A DNA stretch of 64,000 nt from Pelagibius litoralis (GTDB lineage: Bacteria > Pseudomonadota > Alphaproteobacteria > Kiloniellales > Kiloniellaceae): NCBI RefSeq assembly GCF_011683915.1, contig NZ_JAAQPH010000014.1, positions 119,252-183,251 on the forward strand, in the 5' to 3' direction. How positions within the stretch are numbered: position 1 is the stretch's first letter; each line of letters opens with the position of its first letter. The translations under genes and the position numbers were made by a program. Under the pieces are notes generated by a model. The model did not search any database and was not told the DNA's origin. It saw only the letters and a list, made by a program, of their open reading frames with translations. Shown one piece after another: positions 8,754 to 17,828 of the stretch.

Positions 8754-9413
8754 TTGTCCGACGACCTTCCCCAGATCCTGCTGATCGCGCCAAACCCCGA
8801 TGATGCGACCTTCACCGACGGCCGCCTTGCGGCAGCATTGGACAAGCTGCTGAGAAGCGGCACAGTCCCCAAGCCCGCGGTCCTGCTGCTGCGCGACGGC
8901 CCGCTGGAGGATGCCGGCTTTCTCGAAGCCATCGCACCCCTTGTCGAAAGGGCCCAGGGCGAGGGCGTCGCGGTGCTGCTGGAGAACCGTGTGGATCTGG
9001 TGAGCCCCAGCGGCTGCGACGGCGTGCACATCACCCTGCGCGAGAAGGGCGGTGCCATTAAAAAGCTGCGCCAGCGGCTCGGCGACGACCTGATCATCGG
9101 CGCCGGCTGCGGCACCTCGCGTCACGCGGCGATGGAGGCCGGAGAACAGGGCGCCGACTACATCGCCTTCGGCGCCGCCGATGACCCCCCCGGCGACGGC
9201 ACCCTGGCCGCCGACCCGGAGCTGGTCGACTGGTGGGCCCACTGGATGACCCCGCCCCTGGTTGCCTTCGGCGCCGACGACCCGGCCAAGGCCCGCGCCC
9301 TGGCCGCCCTGGGGGCCGACTTCCTGGCCCTCCCGCCTGCATTCTGGCTGGAGGCCCCGGACCCGGCAGCCGCTTTCACCGGGCTCCTGGAAGCGCTGGC
9401 CCAACCCGACTGA
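8754..9413 (+). CDS. thiamine-phosphate-synthase-like (ThiE/TenI) protein
   Basis: A TIM-barrel-like protein of about 219 aa. The stretch CDGVHITLREKGG...LIIGAGCGTSRHAAMEAGEQGADYIAFGAA matches the ThiE/TenI pattern of GVHL, IG.S.H and GADY.. .G, which binds the pyrimidine/pyrophosphate. The terminal GPVF-type phosphate loop of true ThiE is not obvious, so activity on thiazole phosphate is uncertain. The start is a problem: no ATG precedes the conserved body, and the TTG at 8754 (LSDDLPQILLIAP) is the best candidate although its RBS is weak. Dimer-style proteins of this type occur beside efp in related bacteria; no other thi genes are nearby. Confidence 0.75.
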   Translation: MSDDLPQILLIAPNPDDATFTDGRLAAALDKLLRSGTVPKPAVLLLRDGPLEDAGFLEAIAPLVERAQGEGVAVLLENRVDLVSPSGCDGVHITLREKGGAIKKLRQRLGDDLIIGAGCGTSRHAAMEAGEQGADYIAFGAADDPPGDGTLAADPELVDWWAHWMTPPLVAFGADDPAKARALAALGADFLALPPAFWLEAPDPAAAFTGLLEALAQPD

Positions 9414-9525
9414 GCGGCCCGGAAGACAGGCGCCGCAAAGCGCCACCAGGGGCGTTGCCACCCCTGGGGCAAGCTGGTAGCTTCCGCGCGCTTTCCAAAA
9501 CCGCCATTTTCCGGACTATTCAGCC

Positions 9526-10092
9526 ATGAAGATCAACGGCAATGCCATCCGCCCCGGCAACGTCATCGAGCACAAGAACCGCCTCTGGCGGGCCGTGAAG
9601 ACCCAGCACACCCAGCCCGGCAAGGGCGGCGCCTATCTGCAGGTGGAGTTGAAGGACCTCCGCGACGGCACCAAGCTGAACGAGCGCTTCCGCGCCAGCG
9701 AGGACGTCGAGCGGGTCCGCCTCGACCAGAAGGCCTTCCAGTTCCTCTTCGCCGACGGCGACATGCTGACCTTCATGGATAACGACACCTACGAACAGAT
9801 CATGTTGAACAAGGATCTGGTGGGCGAGCCGGTGATCTTCCTGCAGGACGGCATGGCGGTCACCATCGAATCCTACGAGGACGAGCCGATTTCGGTCATG
9901 CTGCCGGAAACCGTGGTCATGGAGATCGTCGAGGCCGACGCGGTGGTCAAGGGTCAGACTGCCTCTTCCTCCTACAAGCCCGCAAAGCTGGAGAACGGCG
10001 CCCGGGTCATGGTCCCGCCACACATCGCCAGTGGCACCCGCATCGTGGTCAACACCGCCGATGCCAGTTACGTCGAGCGGGCCAAGGACTGA
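9526..10092 (+). CDS. efp: translation elongation factor P
   Basis: A 188-aa EF-P of normal length with three beta-barrel domains. It binds the ribosomal E site and stimulates peptide bond formation at polyproline stretches. The tip loop QPGKGGAY carries Lys33, the position modified in other species. [20 protein letters not shown] and [20 protein letters not shown] (domain III) are typical. A hairpin follows at 10104-10120. The next gene, an IMPase, starts 89 bp downstream on the same strand, a pairing often seen in Rhodospirillales. No EpmA/EpmB or EarP modification gene is visible in the window. Confidence 0.97.
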   Translation: MKINGNAIRPGNVIEHKNRLWRAVKTQHTQPGKGGAYLQVELKDLRDGTKLNERFRASEDVERVRLDQKAFQFLFADGDMLTFMDNDTYEQIMLNKDLVGEPVIFLQDGMAVTIESYEDEPISVMLPETVVMEIVEADAVVKGQTASSSYKPAKLENGARVMVPPHIASGTRIVVNTADASYVERAKD

Positions 10093-10103
10093 TCCAGCCG
10101 CCC

Positions 10104-10125
10104 GCCCGGCAACGCCGGGCTTATT
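10104..10125 (+). terminator. possible terminator after efp
   Basis: GCCCGGC at 10104-10110 pairs with GCCGGGC at 10114-10120 around a 3-nt loop, followed by TTATT. The tail is short, so termination may be weak and allow read-through into the IMPase gene. Confidence 0.5.
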
Positions 10126-10181
10126 CCCGCCTTCCCACACCGCGCCCTTCCAACACCGCTTTCGAGAAAGTCCCGCCCGCC

Positions 10182-10997
10182 ATGGCCACCCGTTCCGCCC
10201 TCATCAATGTCATGGAAAAGGCCGCCGACAAGGCCTCGCGCGGCCTCAAACGCGATTTCGGCGAGCTTGAAAACCTTCAGGTCTCGCGCAAGGGCCCGGC
10301 GGACTTTGTCTCCGCGGCCGATCTGAAAGCGGAAAAGACCATCAAGGAGGAACTGGCGAAGGCGCGGCCCGGCTATGGCTTTCTGATGGAAGAATCGGGC
10401 ACCCAGCCGGACAGCGACGGCAGCGGCCGGCGCTGGGTCGTCGATCCGCTGGACGGCACCACCAACTTCCTGCACGGCCTGCCGCATTTTTCCATCTCCA
10501 TCGCCCTGGAAGAGCGGGGCGAGATCATCGCCGGCCTCGTCTATGACCCGATCAAGAACGATCTTTTCCATGCCGAGCGCGGAATCGGCGCCTTTCACAA
10601 CGGCCGGCGCATGCGCGTATCGGCCCGCAGCCGCCTGGGCGACTGCGTGATCGGGACCGGCGCGCCCTTCCTCGGCCACGGCGACCGCCCCCGGTTCCTC
10701 GGCGAAGTGGACGCGATTACCGAAAAGACCGCCGGCATCCGGCGCTGGGGCTCAGCCGCACTGGACCTGGCCTATATCGCCGCCGGGCGCTTCGACGGCT
10801 TCTGGGAATGGGGGCTGTCCCGCTGGGATGTGGCCGCCGGCATCATCCTGGTGCGCGAGGCCGGGGGCTATGTGAGCGAAGTTAACGGCAAGCCTATCAA
10901 CCCGGAAAGCCCCTCTATCTTGGCCAGCAACAACAACATACACAGCGACATAATGAAGTTGCTTCGCAAACCTTTGAGTAACCAAAAGGCGCCATAA
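10182..10997 (+). CDS. inositol monophosphatase family protein (SuhB-type)
   Basis: A 271-aa Mg-dependent phosphatase of the IMPase/FBPase superfamily. Metal ligands are in place: EES at about 70-72, DPLDGTTNF at 88-96, and WGLSRWDVAAG in the C-terminal domain, with WGSAALDLAYIAAGRFDGFWE before it. Members hydrolyse inositol-1-phosphate and related sugar phosphates or nucleotides (CysQ-like); the substrate cannot be fixed from sequence. It is probably co-expressed with efp. Length and ATG start are normal. Confidence 0.93.
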   Translation: MATRSALINVMEKAADKASRGLKRDFGELENLQVSRKGPADFVSAADLKAEKTIKEELAKARPGYGFLMEESGTQPDSDGSGRRWVVDPLDGTTNFLHGLPHFSISIALEERGEIIAGLVYDPIKNDLFHAERGIGAFHNGRRMRVSARSRLGDCVIGTGAPFLGHGDRPRFLGEVDAITEKTAGIRRWGSAALDLAYIAAGRFDGFWEWGLSRWDVAAGIILVREAGGYVSEVNGKPINPESPSILASNNNIHSDIMKLLRKPLSNQKAP

Positions 10998-11128
10998 TAG
11001 GGTCCCGGCAGTCCACATCCTTTTGGTGGGCTGTGTTTGGCGACGCCTGTAAAGCGGTTGTCCCAGGCCTGCCGGAGGAATACTGTTAACCAAAGGGTTC
11101 TCCAAGGAGAACGGGTGCCAGGGGCCAA

Positions 11129-12595
11129 ATGAGCATGTTCGCCGACCAGGGATGTCTTCGAAGCCTGAAATACAGGGCCGCGGGGCCGCGTAAAGCGGCG
11201 GTGCTGAGCCTTTTGACAGCTGCCGGTTTTCTGGCCGTTGGCTTGGCCGCAGGCCCGGCATGGGCGCAATATCGGTCGAATTCGGACATTGTGATCAACA
11301 ATGACGTCCTGAACAGCCTGGGCCCGGGCCCCGCGCCTTTGGCGCCGCTGCCCCCGGCCACCCTGCCCCAAGCAGTGCCCCCCCAGGCCGCGCCGGCGCC
11401 CGGTTTGACCCCGACGTTCAATATTGGCTCCGGCAATACCAGATCCCGCAGCGCCGCCCCACAGCCCCAGGGCAACGGGGCCTTTGTGGTGACGCGGCCG
11501 GGCACCCTGCTGTTCCCGCCGCTGCGCGAGCCTTCCAGCAGCCTGACCCCGGGTTTTGCGACAGAGGCGGCCCGCGAACAGCGCAAGCAGGCTTTCGACA
11601 ATGCCTTCGCCGAGGGGCCGGAGCCCCAATCCCAGCTTCTGCTGCCGCTGGCCAATGCCGAGGCAACGGCCCCGGCCGACCAGGGCGAGTGGGTCTTCGA
11701 GACGGTGATCATCGAATCCAAGCCGGTCCCCCAGCCCGCACAACGCAAGCCGGAACCCTCCGCCGCCATGCTGGCCACGCTTGAGGAAGCCGAACAGCAG
11801 GAGCCGGGGCTGCAGGAAGCCGTGGATCAGGGCCTGCCGCCGGTTGCCGTGGAAACGGCCCTCTTACCTGCAAACGAAGACCTGGCACCGGAGTTCAGAG
11901 AACCGGTCCGATCAGACAGCGCTGTGGAAGCGCCCGTGGCCGAGCCTGCAATGGCCGAGGCCCCGGCGGTCGAGGCAACTGAGCCAGCGACCCGCGCCGT
12001 TCAGCCGCTGACCGATGCCGACCGGATGCCGGTTGCGGAAATGCCGGACGCGGCCCCCGCCGATATGCCGTCTCAAAGCGTTGCGGCGGCAAACGATACG
12101 GCTGACAGCAACGCACCGCTCAGCCTGCTGCCGGCGGATCAGGCAGCAGCGACAGCTGAGATGACTGAGGTCGCCGCGGCGCCGGAACCGGCTGCTGTGG
12201 AAGGGCCGGCCGGGGAAACATCGGTCTCCGTCCCGCTTCAGCAGACTGCCAGCCTGTCCGAAACGGCTGGATTGCCGCTGGCGGTCGACGATATTTCCTT
12301 CATCTTCGATCCCAATTCGGCGGAGCTGACCACCTCGGCCCAGGAAACGCTTCGCTCGCTGGCCGATGATCTGCGCGACAAGGGCGGCGACCGCATTCAG
12401 GTGCTCGGTTTTGCCTCCAGCACCGACGGATCGGCGGACCTCGCCCGCCAGCTCGCCCTTTCCAGGGCGTTGAAAGTCCGGACTTTCCTGATCGACGCCG
12501 GAATTCCCTCGGCCCGCATCCAGGTGCGCCCGCCGAGCGGCACGTCGGGCAGCGGCCCGGCGAATCGGGTGGACATCAAACCCGTCGGCAGCTGA
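11129..12595 (+). CDS. exported OmpA-domain protein with long low-complexity linker
   Basis: A 488-aa envelope protein. An N-terminal basic stretch and hydrophobic segment (AVLSLLTAAGFLAVGLAAGPAWA, about 25-47) form a signal peptide. A 300-residue Pro/Ala/Glu-rich, probably disordered linker follows. The C-terminal about 115 residues (from DDISFIFDPNSAELTTSAQE to the end) form an OmpA-like peptidoglycan-binding domain, with FASSTDGSADLARQLALSRA in place of the usual GHTD...LS motif. It likely tethers the envelope to peptidoglycan. It stands upstream of the MotA/MotB-like pair, whose B subunit also ends in an OmpA domain, but the 254-bp gap argues against a single operon. Confidence 0.85.
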   Translation: MSMFADQGCLRSLKYRAAGPRKAAVLSLLTAAGFLAVGLAAGPAWAQYRSNSDIVINNDVLNSLGPGPAPLAPLPPATLPQAVPPQAAPAPGLTPTFNIGSGNTRSRSAAPQPQGNGAFVVTRPGTLLFPPLREPSSSLTPGFATEAAREQRKQAFDNAFAEGPEPQSQLLLPLANAEATAPADQGEWVFETVIIESKPVPQPAQRKPEPSAAMLATLEEAEQQEPGLQEAVDQGLPPVAVETALLPANEDLAPEFREPVRSDSAVEAPVAEPAMAEAPAVEATEPATRAVQPLTDADRMPVAEMPDAAPADMPSQSVAAANDTADSNAPLSLLPADQAAATAEMTEVAAAPEPAAVEGPAGETSVSVPLQQTASLSETAGLPLAVDDISFIFDPNSAELTTSAQETLRSLADDLRDKGGDRIQVLGFASSTDGSADLARQLALSRALKVRTFLIDAGIPSARIQVRPPSGTSGSGPANRVDIKPVGS

Positions 12596-12849
12596 CCCCC
12601 GGCACGGCGGTTCAGCATCGAGCCGCCGGGAATGCGACCCGGTACCAAGGGTCAATTACAGCAAATACAAATAGTTAGCGCTCTGTCGCTCCATGGGTTC
12701 GATGTCACGAAATTCTGTGTCGAGCCACTGGGACGTGATATGTAGAGTCGGGTCATGATGCAAAAGGGCTTTGCGTCATCGGCTGTATCTGTTCACTGAC
12801 CGGCCCGCCCTTGGGGAATGGGGCGGACACGGAGGAAAAGACCTTTCGC

Positions 12850-14001
12850 ATGTCCTTCCTGCAGACCTATCTCCTGCGCATGGTGCTCTTCCTGGTGGCC
12901 GTCATCGTTGTCGCCGCCTTCATCGCACCGCAGCTGCAAGACGCTTTCCTGGCCAACTGGGCGCTCAACGGCCTGATCATACTGATCCTGCTGTTCGGCG
13001 TGGGGCTCAGCTTTGTCCAGGTGCTAGGCCTTAGGGGCGAGATCCACTGGCTGGAAACCCTGCGACGGGAAAGCCGCGGCGGGCTGATCTTTCCGGGCAC
13101 CCTTTCCCAGGACACACCGCCGCGCCTGCTCGGGCCCATGGTGACCATGATCGGCGACCGGGCTGGGCGATTGAGCCTTTCGACCATGTCGATGCGCAGC
13201 CTGCTGGACACCATCCATGCGCGCATCGAGGAATCCCACGAGATCTCCCGCTACATCATCGGCCTGTTGATCTTCCTCGGCCTGCTGGGGACTTTCTGGG
13301 GCCTGTTGGATACGGTGAATGCGGTCGGCCAGACCATCGGCGGCCTGTCCGGCGGCGGCGATCCGGTCTCGCTTTTCGAGGAATTGAAGGGCGGCCTGGA
13401 AGCACCGCTTTCCGGCATGGGCACGGCTTTCAGTTCCTCCCTCTTCGGCCTCGCCGGCTCGTTGGTGCTCGGCTTTCTGGAACTGAACTCGGGTCAGGCC
13501 CACAACCGCTTCGTGAACCAACTGGAAGAATGGCTTTCCAGCATCACCAAGCTGGGCAGCGCCGGCGCCACCGGCGAAGGCGAGCAGCCGGTTTCCGCCT
13601 ACGTCCATGCCCTGCTGGAGAAAACCGCCGACAGCCTGGAGCAGCTTCAGCGCACCGTGGCGCGCGGCGAGGAAGACCGCAGCTCGGTGAACCAGAATCT
13701 GGCGGCGCTCAGCGACCGGCTCAGCAGCCTCACCGATCACATGCGCACCGAGCAGTCGGTCATGCTGTCCCTTGCCGAGACTCAGGCCAGTCTGAAGCCG
13801 ATCCTCATCCGCATTGCCGATGCTGGCGGCGAGGAAGGCGGTTTCGACAAAGCGACCAAGGGGCACATACGCAATCTGGATCTGCGGCTGGAGCGCATGT
13901 CCGCCGAGATGGCCGGCGGGCGCGAGCAGGCGGTCGAGGAACTGCGCAGCGAAATCCGCCTGCTGACCCGCACCCTGGCCGCCATGGCCGAAGAAGGCTA
14001 G
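12850..14001 (+). CDS. MotA/TolQ/ExbB-family proton-channel-like membrane protein
   Basis: A 383-aa inner-membrane protein starting at the ATG at 12850, with GGAGGAAAAG upstream; a TTG 13 codons earlier is less likely. Two N-terminal TM helices (about 5-25 and 37-58) are followed by a cytoplasmic loop and then a helix pair (GLLIFLGLLGTFWGLLDTV and GMGTAFSSSLFGLAGSLVLG) forming the MotA_ExbB domain. The C-terminal 140 residues are helical. The stator-type fold, with the adjacent peptidoglycan-binding partner 3 bp downstream, implies an ion-driven envelope motor that is not necessarily flagellar: no flagellar genes are nearby. Family assignment is strong; function is inferred. Confidence 0.88.
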   Translation: MSFLQTYLLRMVLFLVAVIVVAAFIAPQLQDAFLANWALNGLIILILLFGVGLSFVQVLGLRGEIHWLETLRRESRGGLIFPGTLSQDTPPRLLGPMVTMIGDRAGRLSLSTMSMRSLLDTIHARIEESHEISRYIIGLLIFLGLLGTFWGLLDTVNAVGQTIGGLSGGGDPVSLFEELKGGLEAPLSGMGTAFSSSLFGLAGSLVLGFLELNSGQAHNRFVNQLEEWLSSITKLGSAGATGEGEQPVSAYVHALLEKTADSLEQLQRTVARGEEDRSSVNQNLAALSDRLSSLTDHMRTEQSVMLSLAETQASLKPILIRIADAGGEEGGFDKATKGHIRNLDLRLERMSAEMAGGREQAVEELRSEIRLLTRTLAAMAEEG

Positions 14002-14004
14002 CGC

Positions 14005-15432
14005 ATGTACGCCCTGGGCCGTGGCGGATCGCGGCGCTCCATCAACATCTGGCCCGGCTTCGTCGACGGCCTCGCCACCCTGCTGATGGTGGTCATCTTC
14101 GTCCTCATGGTCTTCATGGTGGCGCAGTTCTTCCTGACCGTCGCCATCACCGGCAAGGACGAGGCGCTGCTGCGCCTGGAAAACGAGATCAACGAGCTGG
14201 CCGATCTGCTGGCGCTGGAGCGCAATGCCAGTACCGAGCTGCGCACGAGCGTAGCACAGCTGTCTTCCGAGCTGCAGTCCTCCCTGGCCGCCCGGGAATC
14301 CCTGGCCGGCCAGCTTGCCGCCCTGACCGAGCAGCGCGAGTCCCTGGCCGAGCAACTCGCCGCCCTGGCCGACGAGCGCGACAGCCTGGCGAGCCTGCTG
14401 GCGGCGGAACAGGAAGAGTCCAACCGCCTCGCCGCCCTGGCCAACGCCAACGACGAAGAACTCGAACAGGCGCGCAGCGCGCTGGCCGAACGCGACACGG
14501 CCCTGGCTGAGAGCCAGCAAGCCCTGGATGCGCGCCAGGCCGAACTGGATGCCGCCCTGGCCCGCCTGCAGACCGATCAAAAGAAACTGGAAGAGGCCCT
14601 GGCCGCCATCGCCGCCGGCAGGCTGGAGCTGGAAGCCGCCTATACGACCATCGATGCCGACAAGGAAAAGATCGAGGCCCAGCTCGCCGAACTCGCCATC
14701 CTGAAATCCCTGCGCGACGATCTGGTCGAAAAGCTGCGCGCCGCCGAGGCTGCCGGACAGGACACCTCCGCCGCCCTCGTCGAACAGACGAAACTCTCCG
14801 AAGAAGCGCAGATCCAGATCTCTTTGTTGAATCAGCAGCTCGCCGTCCTGCGTCAGCAGCTCTCGACCCTCTCCGAGGCCCTGGATCTGGCGGAATCGCA
14901 GAACGAGGCCCAGCAGGTGCAGATCGCCGATCTGGGCAAGCGCCTGAATGTCGCCCTGGCCAGCAAGGTGCAGGAACTGGCGCGCTACCGCTCCGAATTC
15001 TTCGGCCGGCTGCGCGAGGCCATCGGCAACCGCCAGGACATTCGCATCGTCGGCGACCGCTTCGTGTTCCAGTCGGAAATCCTGTTTCAGAGCGGATCGG
15101 CCACCATCGGCGATCAGGGCCAGGTCCAGCTCGGCCGTCTTGCGGAAACCCTGAAAGAGATTTCCGGCACCATTCCCACCGAACTGGACTGGGTGATGCG
15201 GGTCGACGGCCACACCGACCGGGCGCCCATCGCCACCTTCCAATTCCCCTCCAACTGGGAGCTCTCCGCCGCCCGGGCCATTGCCGTGGTGAAGTTCATG
15301 ATCGACCGAGGCATCCCCGCCAACCGCCTGGCCGCCACCGGCTTCGGCGAGTTCCAGCCGCTCGACGGCGGCAACGACGAGATCGCCTTCCGCCGCAACC
15401 GCCGCATCGAATTCAAACTGACCCAGCGCTAG
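14005..15432 (+). CDS. MotB-like protein: one TM, long coiled coil, OmpA domain
   Basis: A 475-aa protein starting 3 bp after its partner. A single TM near the N-terminus (WPGFVDGLATLLMVVIFVLM, about 15-45) carries an Asp (FVDG) where MotB places its proton-binding Asp. It is followed by about 270 residues of Glu/Ala/Leu-rich coiled coil with near-repeats (LAALTEQRESLAEQLAALAD). A C-terminal OmpA domain (about 340-475) contains DGHTDRAPI, NWELSAARAIAVVKFM and RRNRRIEFKL. It would anchor the stator to peptidoglycan at long reach. The coil is far longer than in flagellar MotB, so a role in envelope or division mechanics is more likely than motility. Confidence 0.88.
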   Translation: MYALGRGGSRRSINIWPGFVDGLATLLMVVIFVLMVFMVAQFFLTVAITGKDEALLRLENEINELADLLALERNASTELRTSVAQLSSELQSSLAARESLAGQLAALTEQRESLAEQLAALADERDSLASLLAAEQEESNRLAALANANDEELEQARSALAERDTALAESQQALDARQAELDAALARLQTDQKKLEEALAAIAAGRLELEAAYTTIDADKEKIEAQLAELAILKSLRDDLVEKLRAAEAAGQDTSAALVEQTKLSEEAQIQISLLNQQLAVLRQQLSTLSEALDLAESQNEAQQVQIADLGKRLNVALASKVQELARYRSEFFGRLREAIGNRQDIRIVGDRFVFQSEILFQSGSATIGDQGQVQLGRLAETLKEISGTIPTELDWVMRVDGHTDRAPIATFQFPSNWELSAARAIAVVKFMIDRGIPANRLAATGFGEFQPLDGGNDEIAFRRNRRIEFKLTQR

Positions 15433-15442
15433 GTTGGACACG

Positions 15443-16828
15443 ATGACGGCTAACGGTGAGCCCCAGGGAAATCCCCTGGAGAAGTCCCAGGAAAATTCAG
15501 GCGACAAGTCCAAGGAAAAACAGAGCAAGACGCAGATCGTCGTCGTGGGCGGCGGCGCCGGTGGTTTGGAGCTGGTCCGCCGCCTGGGCGACCGCTTCGG
15601 GCGCGACGACTACGACATCATCCTCGTCGAACGAAACCGGACGCACATCTGGAAACCGTTGCTGCATGAAGTAGCGGCGGGTTCTCTGGATGCGAACATG
15701 GATGAGGTCGGCTACGGCGGTCACGGCGTGCGATGGGGCTACCGCTTCTTCTATGGCACCTTTGCCGGTATCGACCGGGAAAAGCGGCTGGTGCATACCG
15801 CCCCCCTCAAAGACGAAGACGGCCGGGAGATCATCGCGGCGCATGCGATCCGCTATGACTACCTTGTGCTCGCCGTCGGCGGGGTGTCCAACGACTTTGG
15901 GATTCCCGGCGTCCTGGAGCACGCCCTTTTCCTGGAAGACCGCACCCAGGCGGACCATTTTCGCTCGAAGCTTCTGAACGCCTGCCTGCGCGTCACCCAT
16001 AACGTCGCCCAGGGCCAGACCGACAGCATGGTCCGGATCGCCATCGTCGGCGCCGGCGCCACCGGGATCGAACTGGCGGCGGAGCTCTACAACGCCGCCC
16101 ATGCGCTGCGCCACTATGGCCTGGAAGTCTTCGACGAAACGCGCCTCAAGGTCACGATTCTCGAGGCCGGCCCGCGCATCCTCCCGGCCCTGCCGGAGAA
16201 GCTTGCCGAGGCCGCCGCCGCCGAACTCGAAGCCCTAGGGGTCGAGATCCTCACCGATACCATCGTGGAAGAAGTGCAGCCCTTCGCCGTCAAAATGAAA
16301 GACGGGAAAACCATCCCCGCCGAGTTGACCCTCTGGGCGGCGGGTGTGAAGGGACCTGACTATCTCGCATCTCTCGACGGGCTTGAAGCGGACCCGGCGA
16401 ACCGGCTCGTCGTCCGGGCGAGCCTGCAGACAACCCGGGACGATCGGATCTTCGCCATCGGCGACTGCTGCGCCTACACCCCGGAGAATGCGGAGCGCCC
16501 GATTCCACCGCGCGCCCAGGCCGCCCACCAGATGGCCAACCAGGTCTTCGAGAACATCGTCTGCATTACCGAAGGCCGTCCTTTGAAGGACTTCGTTTAC
16601 AACGACCGGGGGTCGCTGGTCGCGCTCAGCCGATTCTCGACCGTCGGCAGCCTGATGGGCAACCTGATCGGCGGGCGCATGGCAATCGAGGGCCGCCTCG
16701 CCCGCATCGCCTATACCTCCCTCTACCGCATGCACCTCATCGCCATCCACGGCTGGATCAAGGGCCTCGCCCTGATCCTGGTCGGCCACGTCAACCGGAT
16801 CGTGCGCCCGAAACTGAAGCTGCATTGA
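15443..16828 (+). CDS. type II NADH dehydrogenase-like FAD oxidoreductase
   Basis: A 461-aa NDH-2-type flavoprotein that passes electrons from NADH to quinone without proton pumping. The FAD motif VVVGGGAGGLELVRRLG lies near residue 35, NAD motif IAIVGAGATGIELAAEL in the middle, and TLWAAGVKGPDY and FAIGDCCAY follow. The basic C-terminus (IKGLALILVGHVNRIVRPKLK) fits membrane association. The N-terminal 30 residues are hydrophilic and unlike the family body. ATG 15443 is preferred over a TTG at 15434 because AGGTTGG precedes it. It starts 10 bp after the MotB-like gene, suggesting transcription coupling. Confidence 0.9.
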   Translation: MTANGEPQGNPLEKSQENSGDKSKEKQSKTQIVVVGGGAGGLELVRRLGDRFGRDDYDIILVERNRTHIWKPLLHEVAAGSLDANMDEVGYGGHGVRWGYRFFYGTFAGIDREKRLVHTAPLKDEDGREIIAAHAIRYDYLVLAVGGVSNDFGIPGVLEHALFLEDRTQADHFRSKLLNACLRVTHNVAQGQTDSMVRIAIVGAGATGIELAAELYNAAHALRHYGLEVFDETRLKVTILEAGPRILPALPEKLAEAAAAELEALGVEILTDTIVEEVQPFAVKMKDGKTIPAELTLWAAGVKGPDYLASLDGLEADPANRLVVRASLQTTRDDRIFAIGDCCAYTPENAERPIPPRAQAAHQMANQVFENIVCITEGRPLKDFVYNDRGSLVALSRFSTVGSLMGNLIGGRMAIEGRLARIAYTSLYRMHLIAIHGWIKGLALILVGHVNRIVRPKLKLH

Positions 16829-16831
16829 GGG

Positions 16832-17731
16832 TCAGACACCGGAAGCCCCTTTCAGCTTCACATGGTCAACGAGCGCCCGGAGCTTTGGGGCCATGTTCCG
16901 GCGCTGCGGGAAGTAAAGGAAGAAGCCTGGGAACGGCGGCAGATAGTCCTGCAGGATCGGAACGAGATCGCCGGACTCCACATAGGGCCGGCCGGTCTCC
17001 TCCGTCACGAAGGTGATCCCGCCGCCGGCGACAGCCGACCGCAGCATGAGGTGCAGGTCGTTGGTGGTAATCTGTGGCCCGACCGCGATGTCGAAGGGAA
17101 TGCCGTTCTCTTCGAACTCCCAGCGGTAAGGCGCGACGTTCGGGGCCGGGCGCCAGCCGATACAACGGTGGTCGAGCAGCTCGCGCGGGTGCGACGGCGT
17201 GCCGTGAGCATCAAGATAGCCCGGCGCGGCCACCACCATCTCGCGCTGATCGCCGGAGACCGGCACCGCGATCATGTCCTGTTCGATGATCTCACCGAGC
17301 CGCACGCCCGCGTCGAAGCCGGCAGCCACAATGTCGAACTCTTCGTCGGTTACCGTCACGTCAAGCGTTATGTTTGGGCAACGCTCGGCGAAGGAGGCGA
17401 CCAGAGGGCCCGACAGGAACCGCTCCGCGATCGAAGTGACGGCGATCTTCAGATGACCCCGTGGGGTAACATCGCCCGCAACCTGCTCAAGGACAGAGCG
17501 GATGTCCGACAGGGGCCGGGACAAACCCTCCAGCAACCGTTCGCCCGCTTCTGTCAAACGCACGGCGCGGGTCGTCCGGGTGACAAGCGCCGCTCCGAAC
17601 GCGTCCTCCAGCCTGCGAACGCCCTGGCTTACGGCCGAACGGGTCACCCCTAATCGGTCTGCGGCCGCTCGAAAGTTGTCTTCTTCCGCGACCGCGAGGA
17701 AAAGCGGCAGAAGGTTCAAATCAATTCTCAT
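16832..17731 (-). CDS. LysR-family transcriptional regulator
   Basis: A 299-aa LysR regulator. The N-terminal winged HTH (MRIDLNLLPLFLAVAEEDNFRAAADRLGVTRSAVSQGVRRLE, residues 1-45) and the DVTPRGHLKIAVTS hinge into the periplasmic-binding-like effector domain are clear. It is divergent from the SDR gene at 17829 with 97 bp between start codons, the classic arrangement for LysR control of an adjacent enzyme and autorepression. The effector is unknown. The gene converges on the NDH-2 gene with a 3-bp gap. Confidence 0.93.
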   Translation of the reverse strand: MRIDLNLLPLFLAVAEEDNFRAAADRLGVTRSAVSQGVRRLEDAFGAALVTRTTRAVRLTEAGERLLEGLSRPLSDIRSVLEQVAGDVTPRGHLKIAVTSIAERFLSGPLVASFAERCPNITLDVTVTDEEFDIVAAGFDAGVRLGEIIEQDMIAVPVSGDQREMVVAAPGYLDAHGTPSHPRELLDHRCIGWRPAPNVAPYRWEFEENGIPFDIAVGPQITTNDLHLMLRSAVAGGGITFVTEETGRPYVESGDLVPILQDYLPPFPGFFLYFPQRRNMAPKLRALVDHVKLKGASGV

Positions 17732-17828
17732 TGTACAGCATTGCTTACCACTCTGTCGCTCAGAAGGCCAGTAGCGACGACGCCGAAAACTGCCATTTGT
17801 TCATTCGAACCCAAGACAGGAGGACGAA

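Noticed and set aside
12850..15432. Zorya anti-phage system
   Set aside because: ZorA/B-like architecture was considered, but no ZorC, ZorD or ZorE-like gene follows; the next gene is a type II NADH dehydrogenase, and the coil is in the wrong subunit.
13024..15528. An 834-codon open frame antisense to the MotA/MotB-like genes
   Set aside because: It follows the third-position GC bias of the real genes, has Gly/Gln/Val-rich low-complexity composition and no domain. Both sense proteins are clearly real.
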